A stretch of DNA of 64,000 nucleotides from Haemonchus contortus (taxonomy: Eukaryota > Nematoda > Chromadorea > Rhabditida > Trichostrongylidae): assembly GCA_000469685.2 (NCBI GenBank), contig LS997563.1, forward strand, positions 37,302,468-37,366,467. The letters run 5' to 3'. Both the position numbers and the translations under genes were made by a program. The notes under the pieces were generated by a model that saw nothing but the letters and a program-made list of their open reading frames with translations, had not been told where the DNA came from and made no database searches. Shown here in pieces: positions 33,979 to 56,037 of this stretch; within the stretch, counting starts at the first letter, position 1; the number at the start of each line of letters is the position of its first letter.

Positions 33979-35723
33979 ATGAACCTACTGCTGACAATTC
34001 TGTGTCTGTTGTCAACGTCAAGTAGCGATGCAGTCGAGCCTTCTTCACAAAACGGAAGGATTTCGCTGGAAAAGCAGAGAAGAGTTCCCATATTCCAGGG
34101 AGATCCTTGTTTTGATGCTCAACAGGTAAGCATAATTTAATAACTTCGTACAAACATAGAAAATCTCTCTTTCTAATTATCTTTTGTATCTGCTGAAATT
34201 TCCCTTTTTGTTTGAAGCAGAGTTGTTGGCTTATTTGCAAGCTGAAATGAATTGTGTGACATAGACGAAAATAATCCGAGCTGCAGGATTAAATTCGAAA
34301 ACTTCAGTTAGAGATGCTTCATTTCGAGCCCGACCTTTCAAATCGATTGGAGAATTTTATAACACTTGTTCTCAAACTCTTTTTCAAAGGTTAATCCTAT
34401 CATATAATCATATAACAGTACATCTAAAAGTTATTTTCCTCCAACCCTTCCTCCCTATCCTTGCTTCCTACGCTATGGTGGTTTTTTATTGTGTGCAACC
34501 CACAAAGTAAAGGAAAAGAGGGGCCCTTTTCATACAGAGCATGTTTGTTCTTTGCCTCTTTCTGTATTCTCTACAATGTGATTCCCAATTGAGAAGAAAT
34601 TCGCCGTAGCGTTAGTACTTCAGGTACATTAATTGTGGCCTCATTCCATCACCCTCCTGAAAATTATACTCTCGTTTGAGGCAGGGTCTATTGCGAGGGT
34701 TAGGTTCTATACTTTTCTGAGGATGCTCTGGTGTCATGCTATGTAGTCGGCAATTATCAACAACATCTTCAACGGAAGGTACGGTCCCTTCTTTCTGGAG
34801 ACGGAAAATACGACTTGGCTAAGATTAAATACGCTCGGTCCAGGTTGGATCAGAGCATGCAGGGTACTTGTCCTTGGAAGACGCCACTGCATCCAATGTA
34901 GGCCTGCTCCTGTTTTCTTTCTCTAGCCATCTTTCTCATTTAAGAACAGCGCTTTGGATGTTCAGATGTTGTGCTTTGGTCGTTGGGTCTACAAGTAATG
35001 AAGTGGTTTATGATTTACTTGGAGGTCTTTTCCGAAATGACAATGGGGAAGGACAAAGTTAGGCGACCTTACCATCTTGTCATTTGAAACCAGATAGAAT
35101 GTTTAGGTTGTGAATATCGAAGCAGTGAAATTCCATCCGAGATACGCGGCCCTGAATCGTCCGTGGCTGCGAAACAATGTCACCTCAAAAGTGAGCAGAG
35201 CTGTTTTTTGAAAACCTCGGGAATGTATCTGCTGTATGATGATTATTTAGGTCTACTCTAGCCATGGTTTGCACCATCAGTGGTCATTAGCGAAAAGCCT
35301 CCTCATACGAGGACTACTTAATGGCACTACGGTAAGTTCGATTATATTGGTGGTGATGCTGAGTTCTAAATTCACATCATGCCAAATTCCACGATTATTT
35401 ACGACATTGCCAGTTTTGAAGAAAATAAATGAACCAAATATGGCTAGATGTCATAATAACTAACAGTAGGAGGTCAGGAACTGAAAAGAAGTTGAAGAGT
35501 ATAGAAGCGGTTTACGCAAAAACTTTCCCCTCCGTGATTCTTCTGGTGAGGGTGCTTTCAAAATAAGGTTCACACTCTGCAGGTTGGAGACGTGCTTCTA
35601 TTCTTGGACCGTCAGAGATGCTCATTTCTGGCCATCGGCGACGTCGTCTGGAAGCTGATTCGCATGGTTCGAACCGGTCAGATTGAAGGGGAAGTCAGCT
35701 GTTCTATAGCAGAGGCTAGTTGA
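33979..35723 (+). CDS. small secreted protein of unknown family, four exons
   Basis: Exons 33979-34125, 35107-35190, 35251-35331 and 35583-35723, all joined in phase 0, encode 150 residues. Donors are GTAAGC, GTGAGC and GTAAGT, with TTTAG/TGCAG acceptors. Residues 1 to about 18 form a signal peptide rich in leucine. The mature protein has a basic segment, then three cysteines in DPCF, QRCSF and VSCS contexts, with two glycosylation-like NxT sites (NNVT, NGTT). I do not recognise the family. The first intron is 981 bp and could hide a further exon. The consistent phases argue for a real gene; expression is unknown. Confidence 0.6.
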
Positions 35724-36370
35724 AATCATTGATCATTTTCGTAAATGCCCATTTTCTGTAAGGTTACCCAAGTGAAAAGCGCGCCTGATAGGTAGTTAGG
35801 AATAGGCTCAAATAAGTGTGTAGGTGGCTTCCACCTCGAGCGAAGGAACAGTGGGGAAATATATTAATGGGCACTATAAGAGTGGGAAAATTCGGTGAAA
35901 ATGAGAGTCTTAGTGGTCCTTTTCAGACCATTTTCAATGGTTCCAGAGGTCGTATGCAAAAAAAAGTCAAAAAAAATGAGTTGCTAGAGGACAGAGACAA
36001 AGTGTCCACTCAGAAGAACACCTCGGAAGGATTAGTCAAATGAGAAAGTCCTGTCATGGAAAATGATAAAACTCGTGCTTGAAAAATGGTTTTTTTTTGC
36101 CGTCGGGTGCTTTTTCTTAGCTCCTGTACAGCATTATAATCTGAGGGGATATTCCGAGAGCCGAAGAAGAACATGAGACGCTATTAAGATGGCGTTGCAC
36201 GTTGAAGCGCGCGATACCACTCCAGTCTGAGTGATGATAAAATGTCAAACCACAAAGGGCAAGGCCCTACTCTTGTAGTGAAACTTGTTTTTTCTTGCTA
36301 TTTATTTCATTTTGAGGCTGTTGTTGACAGCTGTCTGAGCGAAATTTTGGCTCTGTTGTTGTTTTTTCAG

Positions 36371-36612
36371 CCCATTCGTGATTCCGTGGGCGATAACCAT
36401 GTATTGTTGTTGGGGACGAATGCGCTCGCGGTTGCATTATCAGAACAACAGAATTTGATTTTGCCCAAAAAATCCTTTGCAGCTGTACCCGAGATGCGTA
36501 GAAAACTATGGATCAGAGGCATGTGGTTTCTTTCCCGTCGAGGGAAGAACTGGCTACTACCGACTGGAAATAGGCGACCCGATATCCAATCGGTAACCAC
36601 CTTTCATTGTTA
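36371..36612 (+). pseudogene. possible retroelement protease-like fragment
   Basis: The open frame contains HVLLLGTNALAVALSEQ and LPTGNRRPDIQ. LGTNAL-type strings occur around the flap and end of retropepsins, so a gag-pol remnant is possible, but no catalytic DTG/DSG is visible in frame. An acceptor-like TTTTTTCAG precedes it, so a host exon cannot be excluded. Confidence 0.25.
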
Positions 36613-37289
36613 AAAACGGCTCCTGAATAACACTTACCTAAAAGTTTTAAAAAACGTGCTTCAGGCTGACGAATACACCATGGACTTCTCAGTTAGTTCT
36701 CCATGAATGGGGATCTACTCTTGGCTTACGGGCAACACAATGGTCTTTTACGGTAACAACCATGGCAATTTGCGACGACAGCGCTGGACACGTTGTTGGT
36801 ACTCCGTTAAGATAATTACAAAGTTGAGAATTCATGATGATAATAGGTACCCAGATTTCTTGAGCGGAACTATTTTTCAATGCTAATAATCTACGGGTGG
36901 GAGTGGGTTGTTCCGTATTGAAGGCGGAACCCTATCATTCCGAGGTTCTGACCAGATCCGACAGACTTCTCCTCCATGCTGAATCCCGATTTTTACTACG
37001 CATAGATCAAGCTGCAAAGTTCACGAAACAAAGCTCCATGACCGACATCAATTGGATAACTTCACTTCTTTTGCGAGTTTGTGGGAAGATTCCGTTAGCG
37101 ACAACATCGGTGACGACTAAGTCGGCTAGTCGAACATCTTCACGATAGCGCTAGAAAACAGAGCCTACAAGTTGCCAAGAGGTGGGTTGTTCTACAAGGT
37201 CTCCCGAGGACTACAAGTTGCCGAGAGACGTGTTTCTCTTCAAGGACTCCTGAGTTAATACGTCAGTGTGGAATTTCGCGAGCTACAGG

Positions 37290-37850
37290 CGATCATCAAC
37301 TAGTGTCCAAACTTGCACAGGTATGCCGAGAAGCGATAACAAAGGATTTGGAAGAAAGAAGAGAAGCAGTTTTGGCCAAAGCCGCCGAAACAGAAAATAT
37401 TATTGCAAACCTGCCAGAACTTCTCACATCACGAGATAGAAAAGAGCTCTCTTAGTCGTTCTGACGAAGGACAAGGGAGAAGGTCACTACGTCTTTTACT
37501 CCTATCTCTTTGACACGCAATCTGCCCGCCTACCTACAGTCTTAGGCAAATTCCTTTCCATCCCAGTTCCTTCAATTCTACTTACGAAATTCGACATGCC
37601 ATCACGTTAATAAAAAATTGGACGGCGCCGGGCAGGATTCAACGAGAGCACCCAAGAAATTTTCCACCAGTTGTCTTCAAAATTGGCTCGGCTCTTCATG
37701 CGGTACTTGTCGGAATACAAGAACCTACATCGTGGAAAACAGGCAATAACGGTGTTGCTGTATAGGAAGAGAGACTGAGACGATATTGGCAACTACCGCC
37801 AACATGTGGTCTATGAATTTTTCACGCGAGTCTTCTTTACTTGATGATAA
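37290..37850 (+). pseudogene. decayed RTE retrotransposon fragment
   Basis: Broken frames give LAQVCREAITKDLEERREAV, FYSYLFDTQSARLP, FPPVVFKTLARLFMRYLSEY and ITVLLYRKRDDIGNYR-like segments in the order found between endonuclease and reverse transcriptase in nematode RTE elements. Many stops and frameshifts are present. It is more diverged than the 23.8 kb element and from a different subfamily. Confidence 0.7.
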
Positions 37851-38061
37851 AATCAGATGAAGGACAGTCATGGCGAATAAGCAGAGTATCGGCGAGGGTT
37901 CACCTATTAAGTGATGTAATCATCTATTACTTGAAACAATCTGGATGTACTGGTTGCGACCACATCTGCTTCAAGCAACCTGCTCCAACACCCCAAAACG
38001 ATAGAAAGAAAGCTGGGTTAATGCTGATGCCAGTTGTGGCCAATATGTCCTTTTATATCTT

Positions 38062-38256
38062 TTATATCTAGGTAGTCAAGAGAAAAAGAAAGTATTCCAG
38101 TACCTCGTGGATATGACTGGTCGTGGTTATGTGGACACATGTAAAAAACAACTTGCGGTTCCTGTCCCGAAGACGATGTGGAAAGAATGGTCTGATGATG
38201 ACCCTTCGAAGCTTTATCGGTACCAGAAACTTTACCAGAAACTTTTTCTGTCGTAG
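38062..38256 (+). other. coding-like stretch, unrecognised
   Basis: The plus frame reads FQYLVDMTGRGYVDTCKKQ then LAVPVPKTMWKEWSDDDPSK before a stop at 38254. Composition and length suggest a former coding sequence, either a retroelement or a host exon. I could not assign a family or splice partners. Confidence 0.25.
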
Positions 38257-38955
38257 GAGAATGGTATCATTTGTCACTATTATCGATTTCAGTTTTTATC
38301 AATTACGAACCTTCGGCTTCGTTGCCGTCAATCGCCATTTGCAGAAGCATATTAATGCTGCCATCGAGAAGAAAAAATTGAAAAAGGTGGGGCCTAGACC
38401 CTTCCAAATTAGTTCCTGGGTTTATTCGCAACAACCCTGAGTCTTGGTTACTGTAGGAGCAGCATACTCAGAAAATGATTTCCCCTGTTGTTTGGGCTCT
38501 TACTGCTGTCCTTACAAATTATTGGGGAAAGGCCTACCTTTGGCATTCGTCCTCCTTTTTCATTTGAAGAGAAGCGATCAATCTCATGTTGTTTTCGCAA
38601 ACAACCAAGTATATAGAGGAATGTGCCCAAAAGAATCTGCCTCCCTTCATATGAGTTGTCAAAACACCTCCGGACCTGCATAGTTTGTTCTCTGTTACTG
38701 TTTTAGGCGACCCAACCACCCACTTATCTCTTCGACCAAATTAAACAAGCTTTAGAAACTTGTTTTTCAGAGCCGTTCAGAGAAACATCTAGACGAATTC
38801 TGCAGTAATCTCTTCAAAAAACCTAGAAAACACTTTGTTAGACAAAAATTTCGCAGAAATTACTTGATGAGGATATCTGTGTAGTGCGGTTGGCGAACTT
38901 CGCAACAATATTCCAACGGTCGTAGGCGCGCACCTACCACAGCCATCTACCGAAA

Positions 38956-39662
38956 ATGCTCTTAGACTCTGATTCGAGTTGGCCGTCATCATCATATCGT
39001 CATAACCCTATGTTTGACCACAACCTCTCAACAGAACTTCTTCCAAGAGGAAGCTCAGAACTTGCCGTAAGTTATATAACTACATCAGTGCAGGTTGCGC
39101 AGACGTTCTATTGTGAATTCGTGCTGAACGGACTGATCTCATGGGCCGGCCCGGAGGATTCTGACTGCGCTTGCCATCTCGTGTATCCGGAACCTGTCGA
39201 GCGACTACGAATAGCAAGAGCGAAGAGAATAATGCAGGAAGAAATGGGTAAGCATCAAGATCGTAGATCCTCACTTCGAATGCTCTAAGGCCCGTTCCAT
39301 TAGGTTCTCTGGACCAGTAGCATTCGTTTCAAGGGAATAGTAAAGTAAATGTCAAAACCTAATGGATCGTGTAAAAACGAATTAGTCCTACTCATAACCG
39401 AATTCAACACTGGATAGCGTAAAAGGCTCGAGGGAAAGACAACCTCGACATGTTCAACGTAAGCCAATAAAGAATCCACATTTCAGAGGCAATTTTTGAA
39501 GAACAAAAACTACTAATTCGTGACAACTTTGCCTTTTTGTAGGGAACCACTGGCGAAATTTCATGGTCCAAGTGATTGACGAGATGGAAGCAGTGTACCT
39601 CACAGAACGGCAATTTGTTGAAATGCGACATCATTTACTGGCTAACAATCGGAGTCATGCAG
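38956..39662 (+). CDS. unrecognised host gene, first two exons
   Basis: Exons 38956-39247 and 39543-39662 join in phase 1 (GTAAGC donor, TTTTTGTAG acceptor). The protein starts MLLDSDSSWPSSSYRH and contains CEFVLNGLISWAGPEDSD, YPEPVERLRIARAKRIMQEE and, after the splice, NHWRNFMVQVIDEMEAVYLT. No signal peptide is seen. A mostly polar, possibly intracellular protein is likely. The second exon could instead read through to a stop at 39784. Exons at 40971 and 41390 on the same strand may belong to this gene, but the linking exon was not found. Confidence 0.5.
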
Positions 39663-40311
39663 GTGGAATCGAAATTTTCTCATTATCTGTGTCAGTTCAG
39701 CTTCTGGGAGCACGTCATTTGAAAAAAAGGAGTGGGCATTGTTCAATGAAAGAGTGTTGTGAAGAAAAGGGAACAGCAACGTGACCTTGATTTTTCTGAC
39801 ACATGAAATCATTAACTCTGCCTTTAGCTACAATTACAGCTCGACCATTTCCCAAACAATTGAAGAACAACGCCCTCCTATTTCTCTCTAAACTATCTGG
39901 TTTCTACTAAGATAAATGAAAGATTTTTGGTTTTTGCCTGACCATTCATGCAGCACTGTGCTTTAGGTTTGCCTTCCCTAGTAATGAAAATAATGTCAAC
40001 AATGAAGACATACCTATTTGGCTACAGCATCAAAATGCAGACCAAGTTAGCAGTTTATATGAAAGGCTTTGGATGATATTCTGTAGAAAAAATCAGGGAT
40101 GGCCCCATGACGTAGGCAACTTATTATTGCCACCTACAGCAATATCCCCAATCCTCCTTCTTTCTTACCGTCAGCTTGGATAACGTAAAATGTTAGAGGT
40201 GGCTTCAAGTTGAGCGCAGGCGTTCATTGTTTCAGTTGTCTAACTCTGGAGACACCGACTGTTTCCATTACCCGCTAGTTGCTAGTTTATCGGAACCAGT
40301 TGGTTTCCCTA

Positions 40312-40328
40312 GCAGCAGCAGCAGCAGC
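40312..40328. repeat. short AGC microsatellite
   Basis: Six consecutive AGC triplets. The adjacent TTGTTTCAG at 40224-40232 resembles a splice acceptor. The following frame (LSNSGDTDCFHYPLVASLSE) is open, but its phase does not fit the exon ending at 39662. Confidence 0.6.
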
Positions 40329-40970
40329 GTTATCTTCTTTTATGCGTATTCCCAAAGTGATTAAAAGCTTCTTAAAAGTCACAGGAAAAGGGACTGGACG
40401 AGAATAAGACCAGAAAAATGAAGTGGGAGTATTTGGGCGAGCTGTACAATGTCACTGCATACGTGTGGGTCCTGGTGCTGATAGCTGACTTCAGTATGCA
40501 AAAACACCCTTTTAAATTCATTCATTCACTTATAAGCGTAAGCTAACGAAAACGCTCAGCAATAATGACCGACACTTTTCATTCTCATAAGGTAGAAAAC
40601 AAGGTGGAGGACGCTGCAGCAAAAAGAGTAGCAGAGAATAACAGAATAAGGGTAAAACATCACAACACAACCCGGCAACCAGCTGACTGCATGATGAGTG
40701 TGTGGGTCCTGGTGCGAATAGCGCAACGTGTATTGCATAGACACTTGTCTGACATGAGATCGGTCGAAGGGCGTGATGGGGCTCCTGTTATCCCAAGTTC
40801 CTGGGTTTTTGGACCTGACAGTGTCCTTTCTGTTACCCTTGATGGCCTGAGAAATCATTCCTATCGTGAACTGTGCCTTTAACTACCGAAGGCCAACCAG
40901 AGCCCTTCGAAGAGAAGTCGGAATTGTGCTGCGCACGCCTGATTGCTGCTGTTGAATACATTTTCATCAG

Positions 40971-41650
40971 GCATTTCTAGATGAAACGGATTCGGATTCA
41001 CCAGGAATTCTCTATTCCGACGATCCACTCGACAATGATATTTCGGATGTTCATCGCAGACCAATACTTTCACGAGCCCATGCTGTAGACGGTGAACGAC
41101 TGGAGAATATAGGTAATGAATCATCTCAACATTACAGCACCGAAGATAATCGAACAGCATTTCATTTATGATCGCAGCTGATGAGTTGTTGCACCATACG
41201 TGAAAAGCGAACACCTCTATACAAAAACGATCTCAAGAACTCAAGAACATGGTCACTCACGGGAAACCCCCTATTAACTGACACGCTGACGTAGTAAACT
41301 TCGTTCAGCACCATTGTTTTCAGATATCTAGGAAATCATGTTATTCTCCCATACAATACGAACTAGCTTATAGCGAATTCTACCTTCAGGTAACGATCTC
41401 CCGAAAAGCTCCATAGGTGGGGACGTACCGAAGCAAGACACCAACAGCAGGGAAGACCTCGATTTTGAGTCGAGGTTTTTTCGAACAGACGATGATGCTG
41501 TCATGTATACTATCATGGATCCCTTTTTTTCTCATTTGGAAGAAGAGAATGAAGCAGATGCTGAGGTCGGCTTGATGACTATTCAGTCAGAATCATATAG
41601 TGAGCGCGTAATCACCGTCTACTCACTAATTGTTCCTACTCTTTACGCCT
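40971..41650 (+). CDS. unrecognised acidic protein, last two exons
   Basis: Exons 40971-41111 and about 41390-41650 join in phase 1 (GTAATG donor, CTTCAG acceptor). The residues are strongly acidic (LDETDSDSPGILYSDDPLDN, then FRTDDDAVMYTI and HLEEENEADAEVG), and the protein ends in a hydrophobic ITVYSLIVPTLYALFIC tail. The tail could be a C-terminal membrane anchor, or an intron read through by mistake, since a GTAATC lies at 41608. It is probably the 3' end of the gene beginning at 38956. Confidence 0.45.
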
Positions 41651-41654
41651 TATT

Positions 41655-43754
41655 TATTTGTTAGTTTCGGAATGAAAAAATACTGCCAATCTCATGACTC
41701 ATTGACCAGATCCTTTGTGTTGTTTTTAGCTCATTCGTTATGTCATAGATTTTGGATAAATATTCTACAATGTTACTTAATCCCTATTCATCCTGATCCG
41801 TCTGTGTTCTTACTATCAATCGACGTGAAGTATCGATGCTAGGGAATAAGCTGTTCGAAGTTCTCCAAATGATGATGTGAACTACAAATTAAAATTAAAA
41901 CTGCTAAACGAATCAACGAATCATTTGTCACCACCACACTTGTTCAGAATGCTTTCTTGATGTTCTTCCATGTATTCTTTACTGTCCATTAAACAGGTTC
42001 ACGCTTGACTGAAACACCAATTATAATGAATGCATAGACAGAGCTTCCTCACCTAACTTGCAGAGGTTAGGAAAAATCTGTAAAGATTCTTTTGATTTTG
42101 ATTTCTAAAGTCTTGACACAAAAGATGGGGCTTGCCCTGTACTCCGATGGGTTGGTTAGAGGCAGATAGCATTGTTGTGAACACTTCTTCAAACTTCAAG
42201 ATGTTGAAAGGGAACTCAGCTATTTTTTCGCTTCTCGGTCATTTCATTTCTGGGTTCCTCCAGTTTTGGAAAAAAGGGCTGACCTGAGATTAACCTGTGC
42301 GCCCAGTAGGGGACAAATTTAAGCTGACGCATAATTATTGCGGACTTTTCCGACAAATTTTACTTAAACAATAAAAATATTAAACAAGGATATGACCAAA
42401 TGATTACTCCGGGACTTACCCACCGTCAACCAATTAAGCGACATCATCCCACAGGCGAATGAGTGGATGGGCGAGGAAGGTGCGAAATAAGCAGAAATGG
42501 ATCTAAACACATTCACCCCTTCGCGAAGATATCCTTAATACAGAACTGCCAAGACGAATTGACCTTGCTGACCTATTATCACATTACCACTGTTTTCTTA
42601 CCAGTTAATTCATTCTTACTGTCGACCCTACCGCTTTTTTTGTCGGTGCTTTGTGAGGTCGACTTCACAGCCTTCTTTATCGCCGTAGTGATTTTTGTGC
42701 ACTATTTTGTGCGTCGGCTCGGTTGTTTTTTAGCTTCGATTAAAAAAACATTTGTTGCCTGTTTGCTCATGTGCTCTCAGAAAATGAGAGGAATACACTC
42801 TGGTTCTTTACGGGCAATTCTCATCCTTCATGCCCAACTCCTTAGTGATCAAATCAAGTTTCTTTGAATATTATATGAATACCTGTAAGCCGATTATTTT
42901 TGCTATTTCATTTGGATTATTCTCAGTAATGTGTCGCTTACTGGTTCTTAGCAGATAAAAGGGAGACTTCCTCGCTCTACGTTGAGGAGCCTCATGCATC
43001 GGCACCTTTCATAGTCCACGATTTTGCGAACGTTCAGTCGCGCGACCTGCTCGGGACCGTCCTCGGCGACACACCCATAACTAGCGCGGCCTCCTCGACC
43101 GCGCGACCGGTGCTCGCGACTGGTCGTGGACTATGAAAGCAGCCATCCTTGCACAATTCTTCAATGAAGAAATCACGTCTGTGACCTTATCTCAAATACC
43201 GAGACTTTCCAAACTGGTATCGCCTAAAGGGATATGCAATTTTTGTTGACTCTGTTGAACTCCATTGCTGATACAAGCTGAATGACCAAAAATTAATCAT
43301 AACAATGAACTCAATCACAGTGTCATGAGAAGCAAGCAAAATGCTTAAAAAAAGAAAAATAATCATGCAGAATAAATTATAGCAACGATGCCGTAAGCCA
43401 CAAGCAAACGTCATATAAGACAGGACAGCTATTCCAGAGCACATTTTTTCAAGATCATAAAGCAGATATCTCATTATCTTAGCAGACCTTCACCCCAAAT
43501 AATCAGTATTTTGTAGCCGAATCACAAAAGTCGACCAGCAGCCCTCGAACTGGCGCAAGCACGAACGCATATGTGAATGGATAGAATGAACGTTTCTATC
43601 TGGAAACAAGTGAAGCCCATATGCTTTGCACAGGTAGCGAGCCAAAAATCACTAACCATTGAAGTCTACTATGATCACATGAATTCGTATCTGAAAGAGC
43701 ATGTTAAGTAGTACAAAAGTCTGTTATACATGCCATATAAAATTCCATACCACA
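41655..43754. other. gene-free stretch downstream of rab-6
   Basis: AT-rich. It contains the MITE at 43001-43145. A 134-codon frame (42463-42867, +) starts from GTG and a 95-codon frame (43187-43474, -) has no supporting signals. Both are dominated by hydrophobic residues expected from T-rich sequence. Confidence 0.4.
43001..43145. repeat. MITE with ends CTTTCATAGTCCACGA
   Basis: ACCTTTCATAGTCCACGATT at the left and the inverted TCGTGGACTATGAAAGCAGCC at the right enclose about 100 bp of GC-rich sequence with CGCGACC/GGTCGCG-type internal repeats. The same ends occur at 63159-63313 and, as a single end, at 21204-21226. Confidence 0.65.
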
Positions 43755-53533
<9,779 letters not shown>

Positions 53534-56037
53534 ATGGCAACAGAAGAGCTTGTCTTCGAAGGATGTAATTTCTTTCGACAAAGGCTTGCATATTCTGTAC
53601 TGAGCGGACGTCCTGTTACAATACGCAATATTCGAAAGGATGACGATGCTCCTGGAATCAAAGGCAAGCGCATCTGATCGAAACGTAGTATCATTCATTA
53701 CAATTAGAATGTTTCAGATTTCGAAGCCAAACTCATCGCGTTACTGGAGAAAATCACAAATGGAACAAGGGTGGAAATAAATGCAACAGGTAACCTTTCC
53801 ATGAACTATTATATTTTAAGAGACCCTTGCTTTTTATATTTGTGCACGTCCTGTTATAGCAGTAAGTTTCGGGAATGAGAAAAAACGAAGGACCTCAACG
53901 GTCACGAACTGATAGTGCCGTATTTGTGAATTCTCTAGGATGTCCAGAGAGTATGTCTCAGATGAGGTTTAAGTGCATTGTACGAGCCCGAGCACTACTT
54001 TGAGGTTGCACCATACATACGTTCGATCTGTCAGACAGGTGTATGGGTACATTCACCCAATTATGGATCTGCACGGGAAATTGCGAAGCGAAGTTCGTGG
54101 TGGTTTTAACGGCTTTGGCCCCTATCACTGGGGTACAGGTTCTAAGTAGATTGGATAGATAGGGCCGGCTGATGCTACTTATCCACCCTACTTCAAATTT
54201 GTGCCTCAATGGTGCGCCAGAGTCATCTAAATCACCAAGAATTTCGCTACGCCCATCTTGAATTGGGCGACTGTTCGGCCCCCACCATACGGCAGCAACT
54301 GCAGCTGAAACTATGCTGGAGTCGTCGCGGGGCATATCGGGCAGCATTTACTTTACCAAAAACGAACAGTTAATTTTAACGAAATCGATTGGTGTGCCTT
54401 TATCTTCTATCGTAATGCGACTTTCAGGTACCGAGGTACGTTTCCGTCCAGGTATTATAACAGGAGGGGTCCTCACAATGGATTGTGGAGTGGAACGATG
54501 TCTATCCTACTTTTTGGAGCCCATTATTCTCATTTCTCCATTTTGCAAGCATGCAATGACGGTGAAGCTCAAAGGTTGATAGCATTCAGTGCCCCATAAT
54601 AGCGATGTGTAAAGTTTTACTTATGTTCAGGAGTTACGAACGCTCCAGGTGAACTGTCGGTGGATGCCATCAGAGCGACTTGGCTATCCGTTTACAATAA
54701 ATTTGTGCTTAACGATGAAAAGCTCGAGTTAAAGGTCAGGCCTCATGAAAACGGATAGAACTATGGCTTCTGGCAATAGCTGCACCCTTCTAAATAGTTT
54801 TTTTTTTATTTTATAGATTAGCGCTCGCGGTCTCAAGCCCGGAGGTGGTGGTTGTGTCACTTTTTCGGCACCAATTGTTAAAACCTTGCGTCCAGTGCAG
54901 GTCTGATTCACCGCAAGCTTTTGTTTATTATGACTGATTGCTTTTTTTACTGATTACTATTCTATTTCTTTTTTTATGCAATTATTCTCCTGATCGTTTC
55001 ACTAAGAAATGTCCGTTGCAGAGAGAGAAGCAAGGTAAAATCTGCAAAATACGTGGTCAGGCCTACGTCACAAAAGTAACTCCTTCGCTAGCTTACCGAA
55101 TGATCGACTCCGCAAAGAAAATGCTTCATGGTTATATTGCCGATGTGCACATAACTGTCGACCAAAGGAAAGGGGACTCCGGTGGAAAGTAAGTTTTCTG
55201 AATCTTCATCTTCTTCATTGGTAGCTTGGGAAGAAGCCATTGTAACATTTAAATTTCAAGAAGTGACCTAATCATAGTTCGTGGGTTAGACGGAGTAGTG
55301 ACGAGCCTTTTAATTTGTGCTAGCGATTTTGATAAGATTCGGTGTTTTCATCAGCGAAATATTTAGCTCTCCTGGTTACGGTTTGATCCTAACGGCGGAA
55401 ACCACAGAAGGGGTCACATACCATGGTGAAGCGATATCAAAGCCAAAAGGAGATCCTGGTGATCCAATAGTAGCTGAAGATGTTGGAACTAATGCTGCAG
55501 CAGCACTTCTTGAAGAAATCTACAGGGTATGCTTACTTCATCGCTGTTGTAGCTGAACAGCGGATTTCGTTTTGAACTCAAACTTTTCATTAGGAAATTC
55601 TCGCGCATATTGCGAACCTATTTTTTGCTTACTGCTTTTTATAGGGAGGATGTTTGGATAGTTCCGCTCAAATTCTAGCGAGCTCCTTCATGGCTCTTGG
55701 ACAAAAAGACGTGTCCAAATTCCTCTTTGGTCCTCTTACAGTGTACAGGTACTTTGCTTAAGTGTTTTTTAAGCTCGTTCTCATGATGGAGTGATTGCCT
55801 TGATTGAACTTTTATTTATTACAGCGTTCATGCGTTTTTATTTATTACAGCGTTCATGCGTTTCGAAATTTGAAGTCATTTTTCGAGATACAGTTCAATG
55901 TTGAGGAGTGGGACAGAATACGAAAGGCGGAGAGTGGAAAAGAAGAAGATGATAGTTTACGGTTAGGTAGTAATCAGAAAGCGCTTGTTACTGCTTTAGG
56001 AATAGGTTTTAGTAATCTCAACAAGATTATTTTGTGA
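53534..56037 (+). CDS. RCL1: RNA 3'-terminal phosphate cyclase-like protein (RCL1)
   Basis: Nine exons: 53534-53663, 53718-53789, 54428-54574, 54631-54734, 54817-54900, 55022-55188, 55367-55526, 55645-55748 and 55851-56037. All are in phase, giving 384 residues (human 373). Family landmarks are GCNFFRQRL, LSGRPVTIRNIR, EKITNGTRVEINAT, a GLKPGGGG turn, KIRGQAYVTKV, LTAETTEGVTYHGE, LLEEIYRGGCLDSS, GQKDVSKFLFGPL and GIGFSNLNKIIL. Known role: nucleolar factor in 18S rRNA maturation acting with the BMS1 GTPase in early pre-rRNA cleavage; the family lacks cyclase activity. Intron 1 is GC-AG. The last acceptor region is duplicated in tandem and only the second copy keeps the frame. It is the first gene of a tight same-strand cluster. 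Confidence 0.95.
53958..54347 (-). CDS. 129-codon ATG ORF antisense in RCL1 intron 2, unrecognised
   Basis: An uninterrupted ATG-started frame, lying in the 638 bp intron. It begins MLPDMPRDDSSIVSAAVAAV and includes GWISSISRPYLSNLLRTC. The local GC content is higher than in neighbouring introns. It could be part of a mobile element or a nested gene; I recognise no domain and see no splice sites. Confidence 0.2.
   Translation of the reverse strand: MLPDMPRDDSSIVSAAVAAVWWGPNSRPIQDGRSEILGDLDDSGAPLRHKFEVGWISSISRPYLSNLLRTCTPVIGAKAVKTTTNFASQFPVQIHNWVNVPIHLSDRSNVCMVQPQSSARARTMHLNLI

Noticed and set aside
39067..39093. 27 bp GTAAGT...TGCAG segment inside the exon at 38956-39247
   Set aside because: It looks like an intron but is too short to be spliced, and it is in frame without stops.
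40556..41214. minus ORFs of 100 and 111 codons
   Set aside because: The second is the complement of the acidic exon at 40971-41111, and the first has no support.
42463..42867. 134-codon ORF with hydrophobic stretches
   Set aside because: It starts from GTG, with no splice or homology support. Hydrophobicity is expected from T-rich sequence.
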